Under the pieces are notes generated by a model. The model saw only the letters and a list, made by a program, of their open reading frames with translations. It made no database searches and had not been told where the DNA came from. The position numbers were made by a program, and so were the translations under genes. Source: Blastomussa wellsi (lineage: Eukaryota; Cnidaria; Anthozoa; Scleractinia; Plerogyridae). From it: a DNA stretch of 64,000 bases. This document shows, in pieces, positions 35,516 to 47,600 of this stretch (position 1 is the first letter of the stretch; each line of letters opens with the position of its first letter). Location: assembly GCA_947652115.1 (NCBI GenBank), contig OX393572.1:6212241-6276240 (forward strand). Direction: 5' to 3'.

Positions 35516-36854
35516 ATCCAACTGTTTATTTTTTTATTTGTCTTTTATGATATCTGCAGTTAAAGCAGATATGCTTCGTATATGCTTCTGTTCGGGGCGT
35601 GTGTTTCATCGTGATCAAGGATGATAAGCGGGATAAAGGGGTATGCAGAGGGGAGGCTGGGGCAAACTTTTTTCTTTCGTAGCAACACTAGCCCTGAAGA
35701 AGAATAGTTGTACTAGTCGAAATACTGGCCCATTAGAAGTGTCCTTTGCCATAGTGCAGCCTTGCAGTTTCAATTGTTTTCTCTAATAATTCTCACGTTA
35801 CAGTGACGTGTGGTACGAGCATCTCTACAAAGATAGCCAACAACAAGAACGACTGCCTATTAATTGACTTTTGTGGTTCCCTGCATTCAAAGATTTATTT
35901 TTCTTACAAGTCTTAAAACTTTTCACCCTCCCCCTTGACCCGACCCTGCAACGGTTTAATTTGAATTTATTGAATGGGAAAATGGACTCAAACAATAAAT
36001 AAAAAAATAAAATAAGACAAAATAAAATCAAATTACCTAAAAATAAGATCAACTTTTCTCATTAATGCGTTGTTGTTTTATCGTGTTGTTATCCAATCTT
36101 TTCTCGCTTCTCAAGACGATTCGAAGCCTTTAGCTTTTAGGTGAGTAATGTCTTTTTTTTTCGGTAGAAGGAGTGCAAGTTTTAAGTTCGTGATGCAACT
36201 TGCCAGATTACGTAAGCTTAAGGATTCGGTTAATGGTCATTTGCAACTATGCGGGATCGCGGCGAAGTGCTTTCGTTTTTGGGGAGGCCGTCATTAAAGC
36301 GACAAAGCGGTGGGGAGATTGGTGCGGAGTCGAGTTGACCTCACGGGCTTCGCCCGCGATAGCTGAGTGTGTAGCTCGCACCCTCAAATCCCGCCGGCTA
36401 CGGAGGCTAGCTAAAAGATGGCGCGACCTTCCTTCCTCGAAAATTTCAATCAGAAATATATTTTTTTTGAAAATTAGGTTTTTATATCAATTAGGTTATT
36501 ATTTCAATTTCCTTGTTCACTTTTCTAATGTTTCATTCCAAAAGATGAAGCATTTGGCGCAGTTCGGATCTCAGTACCAGTCCCGAGGAACTGGTGAAGA
36601 AAAAGAGAGAGAGTCTGGGTTCAAAGTAAGGTACTGTAACGCCCGATCTTGGCGCGCGCTTATTGCTCGCGCACACCCGCGCGAGCGAACATGGTAAGTA
36701 TTTGAAAGTTATGGCGTCATTTGTCTCAGCGATTGCATTTTGATAACGAAGTACTCTATACAATTTTCGGAATCATTTAGAAATGCGTAAGTGAAACTTG
36801 TTAAAGTTAGAAAGAATGGAAGAACGTAAAGAAATATCGTTGAAACAATAAATG

Positions 36855-36889
36855 TGACGCAAAAACATGACGTCATTAACTAACGTCAC
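36855..36889 (+). promoter_or_regulatory. CRE-like cluster upstream of gene 3
   Basis: Same arrangement as before gene 2: TGACGCAA, TGACGTCA (36868-36875) and AACGTCAC, about 90-120 bp before the ATG at 36978. All three sites are intact although the surrounding sequence has diverged from the gene 2 copy. Confidence 0.55.
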
Positions 36890-36977
36890 AAAGGTAAATG
36901 AAGTACTTGGTCGCATCAGATTGCAGCTAGCGGAATACACTGCAGTTCATTCGCGAAAATTACTTATTGGTAAAAGC

Positions 36978-39900
36978 ATGGCTCAAGCTAGACCGTCAGC
37001 AAGTAAGTTAGCAATTTGACCACCACATTTATAATAACCCTGACTCAAAATTCGGAAATTTAAAGTGCTTTACTTTATTAAATCTTTGCGTAGTTTTCCG
37101 CGGTGGTTTTAATATACATGAAAAAATTGCTCGATTCTGATTGGTTGGGAGCAGTGCAGTTCAAGTGTAACACCAGTGCAAAACGTGTAACACCGGTGTA
37201 AATTACACATAGAAATTCTGGATTATAATTGCAATTGTTTTTAACGAGTCGCTTTCAGTTCGAAGCATTATAAGCTGATCTTCAACAGCAAATCGGCAAA
37301 TCCGCGTCAAATGCGCGTTTCCTGTATGTAATACAAAGATCTTCCGGCACTTCCTTCAGGCGATTTTTTTCATTTTTATATTATTATTATAAATAATGTG
37401 ATCATACGGTTTTTGGCGTGCACTCGTACAAATTAATTCCAAAATGAATTCAAACCCGTATGGTTACCTATACATAGCTGCATACATAATTAAAACCTGG
37501 GGTGCTTACCATTTGTCAGAAAAATCCGGATGGTGTGACCGCTGCATAATGGTAAGCAATTTTCCGAATGCGTGGACCAACCGGATGAGATTTCGCTTAC
37601 CATTTACCTCCCAGGCGTTCCATACCGCGCTGCCCTGGGCCCGTCTCAGACCGGCACAAAATTCGCGCGAACTTCAATATGGCGGACTTCAATCTTATTG
37701 TAGTCGAAGAGCTTACTGGCGATTTTGATGTAGAAAATGAAATGTTTGACGAGGAGGATGAACTGACAGTGTTAAGTGCCGTCAGCTCTTATATGAGACG
37801 CAATCTGAACAGAATACAAGGGTATTTTGAGGTTACTATTCCAACCTACGCACCGAGTGAATTTAGCAGTCATTTTCGTATGACGAAAAGCACTTGCGAA
37901 ATCTTGTGCCGAGAAATCATGAACACAGGAAATATTCCAGTGGTTAATGCCAGAGGAAAGCAGCCCATTCCGCCATTAAAACAGGTGCTGACGTTTCTGT
38001 GGTCCATGGCTAATCAAGAGCCGACTAGACTTGTCGCTGACAGGTTCAACATAACAATGAGCAGTGTCGATAGAATTCTTTGGAGAGGAACGCAGGCCCT
38101 AGCCGATCTTTGTAAAGATTACATAAAGTGGCCAAATGGTACGTCTTTATTACATATCTATATTGATTATTTTTCATTACATAGATATATATATTTCCTC
38201 TGCACTATTCTTCAAAAGTAATGTTTAATTACATTATTGTTTTTTTTTTTTTCAGTATTACTTCGTGCAATTTATTTTTTTAACAAAATACCTTTGGATG
38301 TTTGTTGTTTACTTTAATGTCACTTTGAGTAAAATATTATATATAAATATGTTCAATGATTGTAATTTAACTTTGTTTCATTTTGCAGACCAAAAGATGC
38401 GTGAAAGCATGGCTACATTTGAGGAAGGGGGATTCCCTGGTGTAGTTGGCCTAATTGATGGCACGCATGTTAGAATTAGAGCCCCCATGGAAGAGCCAGA
38501 TGCCTACATCAATAGAAAAAAATTCCATTCAATTAATGTGCAAGTGATCTGTGATGAAAACATGGTTTTCACTGATATACTGGCTGGATGGCCAGGGTCT
38601 GTACATGACTCTAGGGTCTTGCGCAATTCTAATGTGTACAACATGGCTGCAAACAAGTTTCCAGGCAATGCACATTTGCTAGGTGATGGTGGATACCCTC
38701 TTCAGACTTGGCTAATGACACCATACAGAGATAATGGTCACCTCACTCCAGAACAGACCTTCTTCAACTCTGTTCTATCATCTAATAGGCAGACAGTGGA
38801 AAGATCAATCAGGCTTCTCAAAGGAAGGTGGCGGAAGTTACAGTATCTGGACCATCTTGATCAGAAGCTTATTGTCCTCATCATCATTAGTGGATGTGTT
38901 CTTCACAATGTCTGTCTTCTTCATGATGACTTTGAAGAAGGTTACATGCTTGACAATGAGGATGACGATGATGACAGTAGCAGTAACAATCATGATGGTG
39001 CTGGGCGAAATGACAGATTAGCCCAACATAAAAGAAATCGCATGAAGGCCATTGTTTATGCCAACCGTATCTAAAGGACAACTTTTTTTAATAACCTATG
39101 TAGATATTGGGCAGGTGTATTATTGTGGAATTTTCGTCTTTAAATATTATGATACCTACTGCCCCTAACACATCCATCCAGCAAAACTGACAAACACTCA
39201 AGTAGATATCTATTGCAAGACTGATGCCTTTTGCTACCCCCTCCACAGTGCACATGCATCTGGAATATTTTGAACCATGTATAGTACAACTGATGTCATT
39301 TCATACAATCATGAGGGGTGCTTGCAATACAGTATGCATGATTCAAATTTTCACCCTCAGTAATTGTTTTTTTTGGGGGGGAGGGGCAACGGATCTGCAT
39401 TGCATTTTGAGGGGTCTTTGCATCTCTAAGTGGTATTTAGTCATAAATATAAACAACATAAGGTTCTCTTTTAGTGGATAACTTTATCAATCCTTGTACA
39501 TGTACATACATGAATAAAGTTTCATTTTTAAGTAAACTCAACAAATGGTGCTCCAGTAATTTCAGCTTACTTATTTTTTAGCACTTCAAGAAATTGGGAG
39601 AAAAACTCTTTCTTTTCTTCTTTCATAGCTTTGAATAATTCCAGTTTTTCTGCCTCCACTTTCTCTCTCTTCTCACTATAAGAATGAAGAAATTCCAGCA
39701 TCTCTGCAGCAGATGACTTGCTCTTTCTCTTTCTTGTTACTTTTCTTTTTTGTTTTGGAGCAGCTCCTTCATCCCCTGACTCATCTGTAGGAGAGACATC
39801 ATCTTGGTTCGTTGACTGGCTGGTGCTTGAACTTGCAGAGCTAACACCTGTGTCAAAAGTGAATACTGGGCTGATTTTAGGGCTTGACCCCATGCATTCT

Positions 39901-42900
39901 GCCATGTCATCTTGATATTTCCATGACTTCTTGTTGTTTCCGGTTTTCTTGTTGTGGTCTTCGATTTCCTTTTGCTTCGCCTCCAGCTTAGACCACTTTC
40001 GGAGGCATTGGTCAGCTGTTACTTTCTCCTCTGAGACAGAGTTAAACTCCGTTGCAATCTTGGAAAACAATTCCTTTTTGGTTGTTTTGCCCTTTCCCAG
40101 GGCCTTTAATTTAGAGTAGGATGCTATAAGCAACCTTACGTGTTTGTCCTCCCATCTTTCAAGATGCTTTTCATCGTCACAAGTAGCAGGACCAGTAGTG
40201 CTTGTGCCAAGGGGTGAAGAGGTCGAAGAGGCCTCTTGCCACGCCATAGAGCAAAGGTCAGAAAGGTCCTCACCGACATAAGGAATTTCTGAAAACATGA
40301 AAAGAACGATTTAGCGGGTGGCTTCGATCTTCACTCGCTTTTTAATCGGACTACTTTTTTAATTACCTAATCAAATATACGAGATTCGAAACAAAACAAC
40401 AAGAAAAGAACGTTTCCTTACCTGACACTACACTACTGCATGTGTGATTCAACATAGTTTCTAAAGTCGCTGATGAAAAGAAGCAATTTCCACAGCTATA
40501 CATTGAAGTGGACGCCATGTTTACTTTCTATCTTTGAAAACACGCGGGAAAAGAAGCGGGAAAGTCGGTTGAGAGGGCCTGGAAACGGAAATTTGTGCAA
40601 ATGGTAAGAAAATTTCCGATTTTCCGTTCCGAACGGAAAAAGTGGAGTACCTCTGGAGGTTGTCCACAAATTTCGGATGGAATTTCCGGAAAATCGCCTT
40701 ACCATTTGACTTCAAACCGAAATTTCCGGAATTTTTGGCTAAATGGTAAGCACCCCTGGTAGAACTAAAACAATGATAACAAGTTAACTTTGAATACGTT
40801 CCACATTAATAGGTATACCAAAGCTGCGCCAGGAAATACAGGTACTTTGTTTTGGCATCCTACCTTTATAGACAGTTTTCAAAGGCGCCGCAAACTCACA
40901 CCAACCTAAATAAATACATATATCTAGAGGTGCTGGAGAAAAGGAGAACAGGCAGCAGTGGCCTAATTTTTTAACACCGAGCTAGACTCCGAATAGTGCT
41001 GAGCATTGCGCATATTTCAGTTAGACGCGAGATTAACAAAGCGCGTTAAAAACATTTTCACTGGTGGAACTCTCCCATTACTATTATTGATCTTTTTTTT
41101 TCCTTTTAGTCATTGCAGTCAGTTATCAAGAGAAAAGACGCTCACATTGGCAATGTCGTGAGATACGCAGAGTAAGTGATTATCAATATTGGAGTAAGAA
41201 GTTAAATCATTCACCCATCAATGACATGTATAAACACGTTACAAACTGATCTCGAAAAAGTAAATAAACCATGTGATGTAACCGACATATCTTTACTGAG
41301 TGGGTGGGATGGTGTGACTAATTAGAAGGCAGGATGGCTTATTAGATAGGGGAGGAGAGGGAGGGTGGCGCTTATTAGAGGGGGTGGCTTCTTTGAGGGG
41401 GATGGCTTATTAGAGGGAGGTGGCTTATTAGAGGGATGTGGTTTATTAGAGAGGGTGGCATATTAGAGGGAACAAACACAAAACTGCAAAGCTGATACTA
41501 CGTAAAAATGAACTTTGCGAAACATTTTAAACATGACAGAAACCGATAAGGCAGGGTTGTAACCGTGGACAGCTGTTTCGTCCTAACTGGGGCTCGTCAG
41601 TACGGTGGACAGATTTTAAATGGAACCAACACCAACGCCAGCCCAAACAAAACGATCCGTTCACTTTATCAAGTTTCGTACTTTACACTTACTTGTCCTC
41701 CAAATCACGCGTTGCCACATCACGTGTCCCGGGAAGCAAAAATACAAAGTGTCACGTTGAAGTAAAATGTAGATGGCCAAACCATCTGAACATAAGAACG
41801 CATGGGCAAAACCATGCTTGAAGAGACAGCATATTGGATCTGAAAAGACCTACGGTCTCTAGTTTCAGAGAATTAAATCAGTTCTAACGAAGGGACCATA
41901 GGCTTACACACTAAAGAAAGTTTTCAGTTCTATTGTTTCACACATGTTTGTCAAACAAGGACGCTAACAGGAGCATTGAAGATCTTATTAAAAAATAATT
42001 AAGAATTACCATTAATTATTATTGGCAATTGTTTTTCATATATATTTTCCTTTTTTGTATTTTACAGTGAAAAGCGAAAGAAGGACCGTCAGAATATAGA
42101 AGATTTAAGAGCAGAATTAGCCAACCAAGCAAAAGTAAGGCAAAGATATCGATCTCAAAGCTTAACAGAAAAATCGCGAAATAATCTAGCGCATTCCCGC
42201 AAAATCAGAAGTCATTACCACTCCCTCGGGTAATCCCATATTTGAGCTACACGGGGACGTATCGCTGGATAATGGGTATGGTTTTTGACCCTTCAGAGCT
42301 GAACAGGGTGTAAAATTCAAGCAAGTGTGCTAGAAAGGGTAAAGATTCGTCCTTGCTATTCATGGTATAGCCTGCGGACTGAAAAATAGCGCCCCTCCGA
42401 GACGGGAGCCTGTTCGCAGGATTGAGCGGTTATGGCTTCAAGACCTTCGTTGAGTTTTGAGCATATCCGAAATCACAAACGTTGATCGGTATTTATTTCG
42501 CCAGTCATCAGTCAACATTAGGTCAGTTTTGGGATTGCATATTAGCTCTTTATTATCCAACAAATTGTTACGTTACCCATATATGGTCATGGAACGACTG
42601 TTTTCTGTCATCTGTACTTGACAGATATCCTGCGATATATGATATATAGTCTCAGACAGTAAGTAAGGAAGTCAGTTAGTCAGTCAGCGAGTCAGTTACT
42701 ATAATAGTCAATCTACCAATCAATCGATTAAGCAAACAAATTCGCAAGCGAGCGGACAATTAGGTAGCCCGCATTCAGCTATTTGGAAGAAATTTATTCT
42801 ATATCTAACATTGATAATGTACGAGAAAGTAAGATTCTAAGGCTGGGACTGTGACGGAAAACGTTTTCAACTCGAAAGGATTTATTAGCGGATACTTTTC

Positions 42901-44628
42901 GGTTTTTAAAAGCATTCCAATGACGCCTGTAGCTGTAAAACCCCTTATGACTTTGTTTTATGTGCTCTTTCCATCTTAAAATTAAATCCAGCTTTAGAAT
43001 CTTTATTACTTTCACGAACACTCTCATGAGGGAAGACAGCTATCAAAGACATGTGCTAATGAAGTTTTATTTTATACGATTATGCAGATGGTAGAGGAGA
43101 TTGAAAACCTAAAGAGGTAAATTATGATCACTGAAAAAACTAATTTACTGCAAACGATAAAGGATTACAAATAAGAACTGTTATTTTAAAGGCGACATGA
43201 ATGTTACCTCAGAGAGATAACGAGCGCCGTCACTCAGTCAGAGCAATTGGCGATTTATTTTTCGGTTGTTTATCGATTGTTGCGACACGTTATTGGTAAC
43301 GGAGAAAGATAACAGGACAACTGTTTCCTAACACCGACTGAACAAACTTGTTTAAGTGTATGATCAAATTAAACGGATGGGTCAATTAATATCTTTGCGA
43401 AATTGTGTTTGTCGAAGCTAGGAAAGTATTACTCAACATGACATACAAAAGGAAAAACCTTATTAGAATTTACTTTCTACACACATTTACGTACGCGACG
43501 AGAAAATATAAACGTGTCGAGAAAGTAAATGGTAATGACGTTTTTCCTTTTCAATATGATGTTAAATGAATATTATAATGATGAATTGTGGGAGGCGCAG
43601 TGGCCTAATGGTTAGTGCGCTGGACTCTGGATCGGACGGTCCGGGTTCGAGTTCTTGGGCAAGACACTTTACTCTCACAGTGCCTCTCTTCACCCAGGTG
43701 TATAAATGGGTACCGGTGAATTTACTGCTGGGGGGTAACCCTGCGATGGACTAGCATCCCATCCAGGGGGGAGTAGAAAAACTCTCTGTCGCTTCATGCT
43801 ACAGAAACCGGGATAAGCTCCGGCCTGATGGGTCACTAGGCCCGACTGCAGACTTACCTTACCTTTTATAATGATGAAAACATATAATGAATAAACGATG
43901 GAGAAAATAAAGAAAGGGGCGATCGGTCATTCAGCTAGACAGTCAGTCAGTTTGTGAGTTAGTCAATCAGTCAGTCAGTGACTCCATCCATCAGTCAGTC
44001 ATTTACTTACCGGAATGATCCCGTCATAGACAGACAGACAGACAGTCTGACATTAAGTGGGTCAAATTGTAAGTGAAAGAGTAAATCGGTTACTTTACTT
44101 CCTACATTTTAGAGAAGTGGAAAGTTTAAAGAGAGAAAGGAAAGAAAAGGAAGAGGCAGTAAGTGATACATAATTTACAGAATTTTCCGCTCGTGATTAA
44201 AGGTCTATATATTCTTATTACGTGTACTTTTTTTTTCCAAATAGCTATCGAAATAAATCGTGCTAATGAAATACTTATCTTCGTTTTATGCAGATGGCGA
44301 ATGAAAGTCGCGACCTCAAGAGGTAACTGGAATTACGATCATTGATATCATGAGTACAGTGTATGAATTTACTGCAGACAATAACTGATTACAAACAAAA
44401 ACAATTATTTCAAATGCGACTGAATTGGTACCTTCAGCATTTCCGCCTCAATAATTGGCGATGTCATTTTTGAAAGTTATCGACTGAGGAAACTTCGTTT
44501 GAGTCATTCAGTCAGTCAGTTAGTCAGTCAGTCAATCAGTCAGTCAGTCGGTCGGTAGGTCGGTCGGTCGGTCGGTCGGTCGGTCAGTCAGTCAGTCAGT
44601 CGGTCAGACCAGTCAATCAATCAGTCAT

Positions 44629-44663
<35 letters not shown>

Positions 44664-47600
44664 ATGAGTCAGTTGGTCAGTCAGCCAGTCAGTCAGTCAA
44701 TCAGTCAGTTAGTCAGTCAGTCAGTCATTCAGTCAGTCAATCAGTCAGTTGGTCAGTCAGTCAGTTAGTCAGTCAGTCAATCAGTCAATCAGTCAATCAG
44801 TCAATCAGTCAGTTGGTCAGTCAGTCAGTTAGTCAGTCAGTCAGTCAGTCAATCAGTCAGTTTGTCAGTCAATCAGTCAGCTAGTCAGGCACCAGGCAGT
44901 TAGATGGGTCGAGCGACAATCAGTCAGTCTGACACTAAGTTGTTGAAATAGTCTTTCAAAGAAGAAACCAGTCTTTTTATTAATCAATGAATCAGCTAAG
45001 CTGCGTTATTTTTGCTTCTTAAATTTCAGAAAAGTAGAAGAATTAAAGAAAGAAGGGAAAGAAAAAGAAGAGGCAGTAAGTGATTGATAATTTTCAGAAT
45101 TTGCCGCTCGTGTTTAAATATGTATTAGTCTCGTTACGTGTACTTTCCTGAAAAGTCTTTTGTAATCTCAAATCCAATCCTGGAATCTTATTACCTTCAT
45201 GTACATTATTTTGTCGGAAAAAAAAATGCGTTTCTTCTAAATAGCTATCAAAATAAAATGTACTAATGAGATACTGTTTTTAACATTCTCATTTTATGCA
45301 GATGGCGGATCAAAACCATGACCTCAAGAGGTAAACTATGATCTTTAATAACACGATTTTACTGCAGACAATAAGGCTGATTACAAACAAGTCAGAACAA
45401 TTATTTTAAATAAGCGTGAATGATTACCTTCAGCACTTCCGCCCGGGCTTAGTCCTTGTCGATTTCCTTTTTGGGTGTATATCGCGCAATTGAGGCAATA
45501 CGTTAGCATTAACGTGAAAAGATAACAAGGCCACTATTTCTCAACACCGGCCGAACAAACTTTTTTCAGTATACGACCTAACGGGTGAATAATTGAATAT
45601 TATAATTAATGTACGAATGGAATAAATGAACGATGGAGCAAATCAGTAAAGGGGCGATAAGTCATTCAGTTAGTCGGACAATCAGTTAGTCTTTCTGTCA
45701 GTCAGTCAGGCAGTCAGTCTGTCTGTCTGTCATTCAGTCAGCCAGTCAGTCACCAGTTTTTCAGCAGTCAGCCAGGCAGTCATCAGATCTTTCTCCCACT
45801 CAGTCAGTCAGTCAATCAGTCCGTATGTCTGTCTGTCAGTCAGTAAGTCGGTCAGCCACTAGCCGGTGAGACAGACAATCAGCTAAGCTGCTTTTTTAAT
45901 TTTGACTTTCTAAATGTCAGGGAAGTAGAAGAGCTGAAGATAGAAGGGAAAGAAAAAGAAGAGGCAGTAAGTGATACATAATTTACAGAATTTGCCTCTC
46001 GTGATTAAACATGTTTTACTCTTGTTACGTATACTTTCCTCAAAAGACTTTTTCATTTTTTTAATCTCAAATCCAATCTTGGAATCTTATTTATAACCTT
46101 CCCGTACATTATTTTGTCGGAAAAAGAAATGTATTTCTTAAATTGCGCTAATAAAATACTATTTTTTAATATTCTCATTTATGCAGATCGCGGATCAAAA
46201 TCGTGAGCTCAAGAGGTAAACGATGATCTTTATTAACGATCTTACTGCAGAGTAGATCTTATTGCTGATTCCAAAGAAGAACAATTATTCCGATTAGACT
46301 GAATGGTTACCTTCAGTACTTCCACCTTAATCATTGGCGATATTCATCTTTGGCTGTTTATCGCGCAACTGAGGATATACGTTAGCATTAACGTGAAAGG
46401 ATAGAGTGGCCACTATTTCCCAACACCGACCGAACAAACTTGTGTTAGTATATGACCTTACGGATGAATAAATGAATATTATAATAAATGTAGACATGGA
46501 ACAAATGAACGATGGATCAAAAAAACGAAACTGGGGATCAGACATCAAAATAGTCAGTCAGTCAGTCAGTCAATCTGTCTGTTTTTCTTTCGGTCAGCCA
46601 GCCAGTCCGTCATTCTGTCAGTCGGTAAGGCAGTAAATCAGTCATTCTGTTAGTTAGTCAGTAAGTCTATCAGAGAGTCGGTGAATCACTCACACAGTCA
46701 GCGACTCTGTCTGTCTGTCAGTAAGTCAGCCACTAGCCGGTCAGAGAGGCACACAGACAGTCAGTCTGACACTGAGTCGGTCAAATATGATTAAGTACTG
46801 TAAAAGAAGAAATGAGTCTCTTCATAATTTAATCAGCTGAGATGCTTTCTAAATTTTAGGAAAGTAGAAGAGTTGAAGAAAGAAGGGAAAGAAAAAGAAG
46901 AGGCAGTAAGTGATACATAATTTACAGAATTTGCCGCTCGTGATAAAACATGTATTACTCGTGTTACGTTTTCTTTCCTGACATTAAACATTTTTCACTT
47001 CTTCAATCTCAAATCCAATCTTGGCATCATATTACCTTTACATACATTTATATTTTGTGGGAAAAAAAAATGTGTTTTTTCCAAATACCTATCGAAATAA
47101 AATGTTCTAATGAAATGTCATTTTTTAATATTCTCATTTTGTGCAGATGGCGAATGAAAATCGTGACCTCAAGAGGTAAATTAAGATCATTGATATCATG
47201 AATTTGCTGCAGACTATAACTGATTACAAATAAAAAAAATATTTTAAATACGGCTGAATGGTTATCTTCAGCATTTCCGCCTTAATTATTGGTGATTTTC
47301 TTTTTGACTGTCTATCGATTTAGGCGACACGGAATCATTAACGTAAGATGACAACAAGGCCACTATTGCCCAACACCGATCGAACAATCAGTCAGTCAGT
47401 CAGTCAGTCATCAGTCAGTCAGTTAATTAATCTTTCAGACTGTCAGTCAGTCCGTCTTTCTGACAGGTAGCCAGTCAGTCAGTCCCCAGTCAGTTCACAG
47501 TCAGTCAGCCAATCAGACAATCAGTCTGTCTGTCTGTCTGTCCGTCAGTCTGTCAGTCAGTAGGTCGGTCAGCCACTAGCCGGTCAGACAGACAGTCAGT

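Larger units (their letters stand above)
37500..40755 (+). mobile_element. PIF/Harbinger DNA transposon, apparently complete
   Basis: The 3256 bp element lies in gene 3 intron 1. The ends are inverted: GGGTGCTTACCATTT at 37500 and its reverse complement ending at 40755, with weaker similarity further in. A 3 bp duplication CTG flanks it (37497-37499, 40756-40758). Genes 2 and 4 show the unoccupied site, differing by one base. It carries a HARBI1-type transposase and a convergent Myb/SANT-like gene, the two-gene plan of animal Harbinger elements. Both frames are open, so the element looks young. Harbinger target duplications are usually TWA; CWG types are known in some lineages. Confidence 0.92.

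Noticed and set aside
38734..39081. Frames overlapping the transposase 3' end, both strands
   Set aside because: Shadows of the HARBI1-like coding sequence, which has all family motifs in its own frame.
43600..43655. tRNA gene
   Set aside because: Box A and B are present but the region does not fold into a proper tRNA; it is a SINE head with tail and target duplication.
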